Origin: Cytophagales bacterium
GTDB lineage: Bacteria; Bacteroidota; Bacteroidia; Cytophagales; Bernardetiaceae
Length of the DNA stretch: 64,000 nucleotides
Assembly (NCBI GenBank): GCA_004293815.1
Contig: RDZD01000014.1
Span: forward strand, 60,179-124,178
Direction of reading: 5' to 3'
Part shown: positions 37,901 to 45,098 of the stretch, one piece after another
Numbering within the stretch: position 1 is the first letter of the stretch
Layout: every line of letters starts with the position of its first letter
Program-made: the position numbers and the translations under genes
Notes under the pieces: generated by a model
Seen by the model: the letters and a program-made list of their open reading frames with translations, nothing else
What the model was told of the DNA's origin: nothing
The model's database searches: none

Positions 37901-37963
37901 CTAAAAACACGTTACGACAGTCTTTTTGTAATCAAAAACAAAGATGCGGCAGAGTGGAAGTAG
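34910..37963 (+). CDS. polytopic membrane protein with C-terminal TPR domain and HExxH
   Basis: A 1017-residue protein of unknown function. Residues 1-410 contain about eleven hydrophobic segments. Residues about 420-1010 are helical repeats of TPR type (alternating G-x-x-x-Y and A-x-x-x-Y/P pairs, for example LYNNLGVFML and FYHTVGTWYQRFGQYKSA). Segment six contains His233-Glu-Ile-Met-His237, an HExxH that could bind metal as in intramembrane metallopeptidases. A second conserved Asp ligand of the site-2 family is not obvious, so the match may be chance. No signal peptide separate from the first membrane segment is seen. It is flanked by AT-rich spacer on the left and an IS remnant on the right. 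A surface or secretion accessory role is speculative. Confidence 0.75.
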   Translation: MNTSLLFWGKWPLGYKIWYSIIFILLLSCLCYMLYGWYVGADGIIPWLNEGELLTYPVVTGQFSSALFDVSTETDAFTIVEKFVAGSYPIRAWVYQLQVFLGCFSLVLILTSLTYIKPKLWYAGGLLTVLFFVGSANLDATSVAASDWLEFNNNKVVFVVFSVILVGTSFCMQSYQPFNYAIRLVFFAALFIGFGAYLELSYSKINHLSMYVSNYPTIMYLALMAVFVLLNGHEIMHLIFLATSQGSSKGNHNTPFLVFGGFYLVNMMLYYLESNNVLDWNLYYIPPTIVFAITAVLSVWGLKQRERSHYADVISFAPYGALLFIGIALFCTSNLGFAYASGNDSLVEAFEDVILYAHIGMAVAYVVYAMSNFSQELPENFDMKTYFWDAPKSDFVWSSFFGFFIVAIFLFRSDYFPYKQAKAAQNIGIADLYEAEGEGKLAEGFYRTAQGYDMLNHKGNYTLGLLYRKNNYQPESLPYFEAANRRKPSAYAQSHILDVLMKTSPQDADIRGKIALYEFPKSSELYNNLGVFMLQTAASSEQAYNYLLKATELAPKGKIQQANFFALWPAFNLKGLPTDVIKEPLPYSGTFNNELVYLTRIGQKSQRAFVPELIKDSVLQTADLCYLYSYALNKPEAALPLVDKLKAYEKVKSNESFVSFMAYARANIWFYNHNTFHAFMQMQTLADNFSSTDPKFYHTVGTWYQRFGQYKSASNSYYEAFRRMKLSESLNEAIALSYGAESRAKAIEKWQERATQAKDETALMARDMLKHLSPDSLRTKPLANRNDEEKYQYLHYNQYQTDLQAFLSTIKTISNINLKVKAILDRIFFNLQNEELKEALLLRNELTGVPGIQNELLAELRYADLHLLYRSNRLNELENLLKEVSPNLTQKGWVLFFQAVVSASKKRSTEANQLFEQALLAQPFEPHLYEVAAKHYNSQKLFDQSYNLYINGLDIIPNSGELYAAYTLQCLEQSYMSYAEKALERSQQLLSSQKFANLKTRYDSLFVIKNKDAAEWK

Positions 37964-37994
37964 GAGTTATTTTACAGTCCTATTGTTTGGACAT

Positions 37995-38037
37995 AAAAGC
38001 AGCAAATCTAAGACCTAACACCCCATCAGCTGCTTTT
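37995..38037 (+). terminator. weak terminator after the TPR membrane gene
   Basis: Arms AAAAGCAGC (37995-38003) and GCTGCTTTT (38029-38037) are perfect over 9 bases with a 25-base loop, followed by a T-rich stretch. The large loop makes it weak. Confidence 0.4.
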
Positions 38038-38045
38038 GTGTTTTT

Positions 38046-38298
38046 CTAAGGAAGTGTTTGAATCCCTTCTAAATGCACTTAAGCCAGAGTCAAGTCAGTT
38101 AATGACTGATGCTTGCGTTCAAAAATATAAAAATGACTATGATTTTTCTAAACTTTTGATTAATGCTTCGCCATTTTCAAAAGCGTTTAAGCAGATACAT
38201 TAGCATCTCAAGCTGCGCTAAAATCGTTCTATAACCACATTGTCAAAAGCCCGACTGCGACCATCTATAGAAATCTTAATGTTTTTGTTCAGCAACAA
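38046..38298 (-). pseudogene. decayed IS3-family transposase (OrfB C-terminus)
   Basis: Read on the minus strand, the first piece gives KISIDGRSRAFDNVVIERF, the stretch around the last catalytic Glu of IS3-family integrase-like transposases (usual form ISMDGKGRALDNIFIERFWRSL). The reading continues with in-frame stops at 38218-38220 (TAG where Trp is expected), 38200-38202 and 38137-38139. It then continues in a shifted frame as ERKHQSLTDLTLA, matching the family's RxHQSL-x-x-x-TPA end, with another stop at 38079-38081. Only about the last 80 residues remain. No terminal inverted repeats were found. It is non-functional. Confidence 0.8.
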
Positions 38299-38334
38299 AA
38301 AAACAGCCCTGAGTTGATGCTGAGGGCTGTTTTT
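38299..38334. terminator. bidirectional terminator at the 3' end of the M43 pseudogene
   Basis: Arms of 12 bases (38299-38310 and 38323-38334) with a 12-base loop. There is a T7 run on the minus side and T5 on the plus side. It serves the now broken protease gene that ends at 38387 and marks the edge of the IS3 remnant. Confidence 0.8.
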
Positions 38335-38386
38335 CTAGATATATAAGATTTTCAAAACCTTATAGGTTTGATACAAACAAAAAAGC

Positions 38387-40301
38387 TTATTCTACCGCCA
38401 AGCGCAGGGCTTCAAAGTCGCTGCCATTTTGAACAGTTACCAGATACAAACCAGGTTGCAGACTACTTATGTCTAAAGCAGCAGTTTGAGCAAAAGACAC
38501 AAACGAGAGTTTGGTTGCCCCTGTAAGGTCTTTGACGGCTATTTGCAGGCCATTGGGCGAGATGGTAGCTTCATCCAGTAGGCTCAGCACCACTTGCCCG
38601 CTAGCGGGGTTGGGCGTGAGCATGGCCATGCGCTCACCAGAGGCGGGACTACCACACTTTTTTCACCTCCAATTATCCACATCTATCTTTGGTGCACCAC
38701 AACCATTACTCACCGCAACACCCACCGTACCCACTGCACCCAAAGCATCGCTTGGAGGATTCCATTGTACCTCAATCTGGTCTGTGCCTGCACCTTCAAT
38801 TATCACACCGCCACCTGTTACAGACCAAGTGTAGACCACAGCGGAGAGAAGTGCAGTAGGATAGCCTGGTATTTCAGCAGTGAAAAGTGTGGTGGTGTTT
38901 TGATGTTGACCAAAACATAAATCCCACCGATTGGGAATCGTACTTGCAGCAGTACTGCTGATGATAGGGTTGTTGGTGATGCCGCCAAACCAGAGGAGGT
39001 GTTCAACCCACGGCCCTTCACCGCAGGGCAGCACACCGTCTATTACCGTATACAAACTCATGCGCAACTTGAGTCTCACTTCTCCTTTATAGCTTGGACT
39101 AATATTTTTTATTTGGATTACGTGAGGCGTACGTAGTTGGCGATACAGAAGTTAAAACTGCCACGCCAGCGGGCTCCACACTCCACTCGTAAGAGTAGAA
39201 GGGATAGAGTGTTGTGCTGATAATGCGAGTTTGATTATAGCAAATAGGCTCAGTACTGGTCACAGGCGTAAAAACAATAGAGGACACCACACTTTCACAA
39301 GGATTGGTCAATGCAAAAGAGCCGCGATAAGTACTCATCAAGCATTTCATACGTTTGAGCTGGTCTTTAGTGAACATTTTAAGGCAACTTGAATAATCCA
39401 TGATGTTTTGATTCATGTTCTTGTGCCCACAAAAATTGCTATTGCAGAGATGAGATGGCATGTCGGTGGGAGTATCCAAACAAAGATCTCCATGTGTGTA
39501 ACCGCACTCGGTCGTGCAGAGGGGGCCAATGAAAGTATGCATTAGTCCCAACCAGTGGCCTGTTTCGTGGGCGGTGAGCATAGCGGGAACCGCAGAAGCA
39601 GCAAACTCATGTTCACTCAACACAATACCCGACAGCTGGGGCCTCACCAAGTCCCACTCTGGCATGGTAGCATAACCACTTAGACCTAAATCTAGGTCAA
39701 GACCACAAATCCAGATATTCAAAAACTCTGCATGAGGCTAAGCATCTAAACCCCCACTAGCCTCATATTTGACGATATCACCAGAATTGGAAGCATTTAT
39801 GCTTGTTTCCTCATTAGTGTACGCATCGGGATAGAAGGCTGACTTCCATGTGGTTCGGCGTTCAATGCCGCTGTGTGGTGCGCCACTGGGATCCACGTTT
39901 GTCCTTTTGAAGCGAATTTTAGTATTGCCTGCCGAAACTGGGGCAAAGTCGGGATCGATGGTGGTTTGGGCAGTGTGCGTGCCCGCAAAAACTTGATTGA
40001 GCTCTACAATCAGCTTCTCAAGCTGAACATCAGTGATGGGGTAGTTTGCGAGTCCGTTTTGATTTTGTACCACATGAAAAACAACAGGAATTAAATACGG
40101 AATATCAGGGCAACTGGCGTAGGGGTCATTACAACCCACCGTAAGCCGTTTATTTTTGAGCATATCTTGCACCTTCTGGCGCATGGCTTCGTAGCTGGCC
40201 TCGTCTAGGACTGTACCACAGCCATTTTGAGCGAGCAGCTTACTTTCTCCCCCTGTCAATAAACATGCCAAAATAAGGCAAAGAAATTTTAAATTTTTCA
40301 T
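38387..40301 (-). pseudogene. broken M43 (pappalysin-like) metalloprotease with T9SS sorting domain
   Basis: Four minus-strand pieces together make one protein. 40301-39738: signal peptide ending LLAQ and the propeptide/N-terminal part. Then an in-frame TAG at 39738-39740, where related proteins have Trp (GLDA-W). 39737-39099: the same frame continues with the zinc motif HETGHWLGLMH and C-T-T-E-C/C-G-H-K disulfide-type Cys, and ends after a frameshift in the T6 run at 39105-39110. About 39100-38666: a PKD/Ig-like region in the next frame, with an in-frame TGA at 38663-38665. 38662-38387: the T9SS domain starting TPNPASGQ. Two stops and one frameshift mean the full product is not made. The N-terminal piece alone could be translated but lacks the active site. 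It lies between an IS3 remnant and a lipoprotein gene. Confidence 0.85.
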
Positions 40302-40328
40302 GATTTTTGGGATTTTAAAAGTAACAAA

Positions 40329-40946
40329 CTAATCGCGTGTGCAAATGGAATAAAGCGTCTGCTTGAGTTCTTGGGGCAGATAAGTATTGTCTCTTACCAG
40401 TTTACTTGGGTTACAGAAATAGTAGTACCTGTATGCTATTCTAGGTGTGCCGTCAGGGTGGCGCGTGTTCACAGTCATTCGCGCAGCCAATTTGCCTTGG
40501 GGGGAAAGTGCGATGTCGTACTTTATAGTCTCTGTGAATGTTAGTTTTGTAACACCTTGACTATCGGTGTTATAGTTTAAAATTGAAAAAGTAGAATCAT
40601 TAGTAAAAGAGTACTTTACCATATAAGATTTACCTTCTAGGATTACCAGCGGGTTGCCTGTGCCTGTGGGGCGCATAGTAACATCTTCATAGAGCGCCAC
40701 CGTGCGCCAAAGGCTGCTTTTGAGCATGGCTCTCAGGTCTTTTTCTGTTTTTACGTCTAGCTGTTCACCATCTTTGCAGTGCACATACTTGTCCGGAATC
40801 GGTGGAAGTACCGTGTCCTTCGGCACGGAATAGTCTTCCAAAGGTGTTAGCACAGACCCTTCTGCGTTGTCCTTGCAGCCGACTAAGCTCAGGGCTGTGG
40901 CGGTGCTGGCCAGCAGAAGCCCCATTTTAAGGATTTTCAATACCAT
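40329..40946 (-). CDS. putative lipoprotein, unknown function
   Basis: A 205-residue protein with a lipoprotein signal peptide ending in SLVGC near residue 24; an alternative ATG seven codons later (40925) would also work. The mature region holds a Pro-rich stretch (VLPPIPDKY) and a beta-strand-rich body with Y-R-Y-Y-Y-F-C near the end. No known domain. It lies 27 bases upstream of the start of the broken M43 protease gene on the same strand, so the two were probably co-transcribed. That suggests an accessory or inhibitor-like role, but nothing in the sequence proves it. Confidence 0.65.
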   Translation of the reverse strand: MVLKILKMGLLLASTATALSLVGCKDNAEGSVLTPLEDYSVPKDTVLPPIPDKYVHCKDGEQLDVKTEKDLRAMLKSSLWRTVALYEDVTMRPTGTGNPLVILEGKSYMVKYSFTNDSTFSILNYNTDSQGVTKLTFTETIKYDIALSPQGKLAARMTVNTRHPDGTPRIAYRYYYFCNPSKLVRDNTYLPQELKQTLYSICTRD

Positions 40947-41115
40947 AAGATTGCTTGTTTAGAATGAGTTTCAAATACACAAAAAAGCAAAAGTGGTCTT
41001 CGCCACCCCGCACTACAAGTATAAGTTATATAAAATATCAAGCAAAATAAAACATGGTAGGCTTCACATCATACCTTCAAAAAAATCAATTGTAATGGCT
41101 CAAGAAATCGCAAAT

Positions 41116-41280
41116 TCAAGGAATGAATGCAATATCGTTTTTGAATTGTTCGCTAGGTGAATGAAAATTGATACTTTTTTTAGGTCTTGAGTTCAGTATA
41201 TTCTTGATGTGCAATACTTGTTCATCAGATATTTTGGTAAGGTCTATTCCTTTAGGGAAATACTGTCTGGTAAGGCCGCG
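41116..41280 (-). pseudogene. IS30-family transposase C-terminal remnant
   Basis: On the minus strand the reading RGLTRQYFPKGIDLTKIS followed by LNSRPKKSINFHSP matches the end of IS30-family transposases (usual forms NGLIRQYFPKGT and LNNRPRKTLGFKTP). The match begins abruptly at about 41280 next to a GC-rich palindrome (41276-41290) and ends in a normal stop at 41116. About 55 residues remain of a protein normally over 300 residues. The open frame continues upstream to 41358, but that part is unrelated. Non-functional remnant. Confidence 0.8.
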
Positions 41281-41300
41281 CTTCGCGCGGGCGCGCGCAC
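41276..41300. other. GC-rich palindromic patch at the IS30 remnant junction
   Basis: CCGCGC and GCGCGG pair around a TTC loop (41276-41290), followed by a GCGCGC run. The patch is far more GC-rich than anything nearby and sits exactly where the transposase homology stops. Confidence 0.55.
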
Positions 41301-41372
41301 AAAACGGTGGCTTGCCGCAGATCCCCCAAAAAAAACAAAGAAATACGAGTCCCTGCAAAACAAATCTGCCCC

Positions 41373-42281
41373 CTAATTTTTGACTCCCACCCGCATTTTT
41401 GCGCTTCTGGCGCGTGGGTTGCGCACAACTTCACTTTCTTCGGGTGTTTGAGCCTTCCTGAAAAGTGGTCTTAAAGGGGCAAAAGAATTGCCATAGAGGT
41501 CTTTCTCGAGCGCGCTACCGTCAAACTTACCTTTAAGAATAAAATTTTTGGCCAAACGATCTTCTAGAGAATGGTAAGAAAGTAAAACCAAACGTCCATC
41601 AGGCAGGAGCAAATCTGAAGCTTGAACCAAAAAATCTTGAATTGCTTTTAGTTCGTCATTGACTGCAATTCTAAGAGCCTGAAAGACTTGCGCAAAATAC
41701 TGATAACTGTTGCCACGTGGCGCAAGCGGCTCTAAGATGGCTTTGAGCTGAGAGGTGGTTTCTATTTTGTTGTTAATTCGAGCTTGTACAAGCACCTGTG
41801 CGAGTGTACGTGCGTTGCGTACCTCACCATACATGCCCAATATCTTGTGCAGTTCGGGCTCAGAGCTGGTTGCCAAAAGATCTGCTGCTGTTTGAGGCGC
41901 GTTTTGATCCATGCGCATATCCAAAGGCCCCTCAAAGCGCGTAGAAAAACCCCGCTGTGCCTCGTTGATTTGGTGCGACGAAACCCCAAAGTCTGCCATA
42001 ATGCCGTTTACTTGCCGCACACCATGGAATCGGAGATACTGCTTTATGTAGCGAAAATTGGCTTGAATGAGGGTGAATCGCTCGGGCGAAAAGGTCTCTG
42101 CATTGACCGCCGCATCAGTGTCTTGATCGAAGCCATAGAGATGTCCTTTATCTAATTTTTGTAGAATTAGCGCAGCATGACCGCCACCACCAAAGGTGGC
42201 ATCCACATAGAGTCCATTCGGATTTTCTACGAGTGCATCTACACAGGCTTGAGCCATGACTGGCTCGTGGTAGTGGCTCAT
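41373..42281 (-). CDS. rsmH: 16S rRNA (cytosine-1402 N4) methyltransferase
   Basis: Methylates C1402 of 16S rRNA with S-adenosylmethionine. The 302-residue protein has the diagnostic N-terminus HEPVMAQACVDAL, DATFGGGGHAALIL as the SAM-binding glycine loop, MADFGVSSHQINEAQRGFSTRFEGPLDMRMD, and VLLSYHSLEDRLAKNF. In most bacteria, and commonly in Bacteroidota, it lies in the division/cell-wall cluster between mraZ and ftsL. Here it follows a half-transketolase gene after 5 bases and is followed by IS30 debris, so the cluster context is lost. The last residues (RVGVKN) look normal, so the IS debris has not truncated it. Confidence 0.96.
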   Translation of the reverse strand: MSHYHEPVMAQACVDALVENPNGLYVDATFGGGGHAALILQKLDKGHLYGFDQDTDAAVNAETFSPERFTLIQANFRYIKQYLRFHGVRQVNGIMADFGVSSHQINEAQRGFSTRFEGPLDMRMDQNAPQTAADLLATSSEPELHKILGMYGEVRNARTLAQVLVQARINNKIETTSQLKAILEPLAPRGNSYQYFAQVFQALRIAVNDELKAIQDFLVQASDLLLPDGRLVLLSYHSLEDRLAKNFILKGKFDGSALEKDLYGNSFAPLRPLFRKAQTPEESEVVRNPRARSAKMRVGVKN

Positions 42282-42286
42282 GGTGT

Positions 42287-43141
42287 TTAGTAATCCGTGA
42301 GGGTAAGTGCTAGCTGTGCCAATGCTTTTTGTAGTTGCTCATCGTTAGGAGCCACACCATGCCATTTGTGCGAACCCATCATAAAATCTACTCCCTGTCC
42401 CATTTCGGTATGCATGAGATTCACGATTGGTTTTAGAGATTTGGTTTGGCTTTGGGCTTGTTTGAGCATATTGACCACACTTTCTAAGTGGTTGCCCTCT
42501 TTACAAACATTCACTTGCCAGCCAAAAGCACGCCACTTGGCTTCTAAGTCGCCCAAACTGAGCACTTGATTAACATCTCCATCTATCTGGCGGCCATTGC
42601 AGTCTACCGTCAAAATGAGGTTATCTATTTTTTGATGAGCGGCATACATGGCAGCTTCCCATATTTGACCTTCTTGAAGCTCGCCATCACCGCTCAGGAC
42701 ATATACCAAGCTGTCATCTTGATTCAGCTTTTTGGTTTGTGCAGCTCCTAAAGCTGCCGACAAGCCCTGACCCAAGGATCCAGAAGCAATACGCACACCA
42801 GGCAGCCCCTCATGTGTAGTGGGGTGTCCTTGTAGACGACTATTGATGTGTCGGAAAGTGCCCAGTTCTTTGATGTCAAAAAAACCAAACCGAGCCAAGG
42901 TGCTGTACCAAACCGGAGAAATATGTCCGTTAGATAAGAAAAACAAATCTTCGCCTACGCCATTCATGTCAAAGCGCGTGCTGAAGTTCATGCTGCAGCC
43001 ATAAAGAGCCACAAAAAACTCTACACAACCCAGCGAACCGCCTGGATGGCCAGAGGCAGCACCGTGCGTCATTCTCAAAATATCGCGCCTGATTTGTGTG
43101 GCGGTTTGCTCAAGCGAGTGAAAGTCTGTTTTACGAATCAT
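42287..43141 (-). CDS. transketolase, N-terminal subunit
   Basis: Carries the thiamine-diphosphate-binding half of a split transketolase (pentose phosphate pathway). I use ATG 43141 (284 residues) rather than the TTG at 43174, because a promoter -7 element covers the latter. Motifs: HGAASGHPGGSLG near residue 30, FLSNGHISPVWY, GSLGQGLSAALG, and the ThDP signature GDGELQEGQIWEAAMYA with a later DCNGRQIDG. In split enzymes the C-terminal (pyrimidine-binding) half is normally the next gene. Here rsmH follows instead and no second half is in the window. Confidence 0.9.
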   Translation of the reverse strand: MIRKTDFHSLEQTATQIRRDILRMTHGAASGHPGGSLGCVEFFVALYGCSMNFSTRFDMNGVGEDLFFLSNGHISPVWYSTLARFGFFDIKELGTFRHINSRLQGHPTTHEGLPGVRIASGSLGQGLSAALGAAQTKKLNQDDSLVYVLSGDGELQEGQIWEAAMYAAHQKIDNLILTVDCNGRQIDGDVNQVLSLGDLEAKWRAFGWQVNVCKEGNHLESVVNMLKQAQSQTKSLKPIVNLMHTEMGQGVDFMMGSHKWHGVAPNDEQLQKALAQLALTLTDY

Positions 43142-43171
43142 CTGACTAATATCAAAAATGGTTTTGCGTTG

Positions 43172-43179
43172 CAAAGTTA
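43172..43179 (-). promoter_or_regulatory. -7 element upstream of the transketolase half gene
   Basis: On the minus strand this reads TAACTTTG, an exact TAnnTTTG match, about 30 bases upstream of the ATG at 43141. It overlaps the alternative TTG start, which makes that start unlikely. The -33 element is poor. Confidence 0.5.
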
Positions 43180-43359
43180 TAAATTATTGTGAATAATGTT
43201 AAAAACGTGCTTCTAAAAGCTCAGATTTTGTAAAATTGAGTACACTTAATTTATATTCATGATAGCTCATAAAGACATGAGTAAAAGCATCAGCTATACC
43301 TTGGATGTTTTCTCTTAGTATCCTACCAAAAGATTTATTATCAAAACATAAGCATCTTT

Positions 43360-44499
43360 CTAACCAATCAAAGAAGCCAGATGGTCTATATCCGAATCGG
43401 TGTTATAAACATGCAGGCAAATGCGAAGTCTCTCTTCACCTGCTCTGACCGTAGGCGAAACAATGGCGCGGACATCTAAGCCGTTTCGTTGTAACTTATA
43501 CGCCAAATCTTTGGCTTTTTTTGCATCTCTAACTTTTATAACTTGTATGGGGCTTTCGTTAGGTACAACATCATACCTGCTATTTTGTACAGCCTGACCA
43601 AACTTGGTAACTACTTGATGCATTTTTTGCTGCAAGTGCATGTTTTCTGCAAGGTAGTCAAAGGCATTTGACACTGACACCAAAGTATGTATAGGCAAAG
43701 CCGTTGTGTAAATGAGCCCCTGTGCAAAATTAATGAGATAGTCTTTGAGTACCTGATTACCCACCACACAGGCTCCATGACTGCCAATAGCTTTACCAAA
43801 AGTGTAAATTCTAGCAAAAAAAGCATCTTCTATGTTAAGCTGACAAGCAATGCCACTGCCGCCCTTTCCCCACAGCCCTGTGGAATGCGCCTCGTCCAGA
43901 ATCAAGTTAGCGTTGTAATCATCGCAAAGTTTAGCTATTGCTTGTAGGGGAGCTGCGTCTCCATCCATAGAGTAAACGGACTCCACTACCACAAATTTTT
44001 CGCCTTCCGCTTTGTTTAACTTTTTTTCTAAATCATTCAAATCGTTATGAGCAAATGGATAGCGTTTGGCAAAGCTCAAACGGTAACCTTCCTTGATACT
44101 TGCATGAATTAGCTCGTCATAAATAATGGTGTCAGTTCGGTCAGCCACACAAGACATGAGAGCGGTATTCGCTACGTAACCCGAATTAAAAATAAGACTA
44201 GCTTCTGCCTCAAAAAGATCTGCAAACTTGTTTTCTAATTCCATGTTATAGTCATGATTACCAGTGAGTAATCTTGAGCCTGTGGAACCCGAAGGCAGGT
44301 CTTCGGCCAAAAATGCCAGCTCCTTTTGAACAAGGAGGTAAAGTTCTCGGTTACGAGCCAGTCCTAGATAGTCGTTGGAACAAAAGTCTACCAGACCTTT
44401 ACTCACTTGCAGCTCTCTATAGATTCCTATCTCTTTTCGCTTTTGAAGCTTGGAGTGGAGTCGTTCGTAAATTTCTCTATTGTGCTTGTCGCTAAACAT
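43360..44499 (-). CDS. bioF: 8-amino-7-oxononanoate synthase-type enzyme
   Basis: A PLP-dependent alpha-oxoamine synthase that condenses an acyl thioester with an amino acid; in biotin synthesis pimeloyl-ACP/CoA plus L-alanine. The 379 residues show the family DFCSNDYLGLA, GSTGSRLLTGN, FNSGYVAN, DEAHSTGLWG, and TFGKAIGSHG with the PLP-binding Lys. The C-terminus, IVSPTVRAGEERLRICLH, resembles BioF more than 2-amino-3-ketobutyrate CoA ligase (Kbl). No other bio gene is adjacent, so Kbl or another family member remains possible. It stands alone, with 218 bases to the next gene. Confidence 0.82.
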   Translation of the reverse strand: MFSDKHNREIYERLHSKLQKRKEIGIYRELQVSKGLVDFCSNDYLGLARNRELYLLVQKELAFLAEDLPSGSTGSRLLTGNHDYNMELENKFADLFEAEASLIFNSGYVANTALMSCVADRTDTIIYDELIHASIKEGYRLSFAKRYPFAHNDLNDLEKKLNKAEGEKFVVVESVYSMDGDAAPLQAIAKLCDDYNANLILDEAHSTGLWGKGGSGIACQLNIEDAFFARIYTFGKAIGSHGACVVGNQVLKDYLINFAQGLIYTTALPIHTLVSVSNAFDYLAENMHLQQKMHQVVTKFGQAVQNSRYDVVPNESPIQVIKVRDAKKAKDLAYKLQRNGLDVRAIVSPTVRAGEERLRICLHVYNTDSDIDHLASLIG

Positions 44500-45098
44500 G
44501 GTATAGTGTCATATTTTAAGTGAAGAAAATTGAACAAAATCAATTATTCAATCTTGATTAGTATCCAAAAATAACTAAAAATCTTGAAATGTCCAAATAT
44601 TTAAATAGCAGCTTTTTATATTATTATACTTTTTATTTGCAGCTCTTCTAATCAAAAAAGAACACTTTCAGAACGTAAAAGAATAGCTCTTAAAAAACAT
44701 TCTTATACAGTTATTTTTATAAAATATTAAAAAAAGTATTTAGATATATTTAAATTAAAAAATGATTTTATAATGAATTGATGTATTTATATATCCGAGT
44801 TATTTAAGCTTTAAAAAAAAATCCCTAAAGTAATATCCCCAAAAATCAACCAATGACACAACTCTTAATCTATGAAAAAGGCATATAACTCTTTAAAGCA
44901 TGGATTGATGCCTTCAAAGCTCTATGAATGAGATGTATATTTTATGTAAAAACTGGATGAGTTTGTATTTTATGCGCTTTCAATTGTTTTTATCGCGGAA
45001 AATAAAGCAAAAATGGAAATTTTAAATAATTTTTTGCTTTGATTAATTATCAAAAAATTATTCGGAAAGTCTTATACATTTAGCTTTTCATCATCAAA
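44500..45098. other. AT-rich spacer between bioF and the TPR-CHAT gene
   Basis: About 600 bases, strongly AT-rich, with no recognisable gene, tRNA or hairpin. Short frames are broken by many stops. It lies between the divergent side of bioF and the 3' end of the CHAT gene. Confidence 0.6.

Noticed and set aside
38046..39740. TAG used as a tryptophan-like sense codon (two Trp-to-TAG changes)
   Set aside because: TAG is the normal stop of several intact genes here (hutU, recQ, the S8 protease, the 7135 gene), so these are ordinary nonsense mutations in dead genes.
41252..41383. Overlapping open frames on both strands through the GC-rich patch
   Set aside because: They arise from the GC-rich palindrome and the rsmH tail; only the IS30 part of the minus frame has homology.
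44820..45060. Possible transposase fragment with KGI/LFKAWIDAFKAL reading
   Set aside because: The reading is broken by many stops and matches no family I can name; not enough to call.
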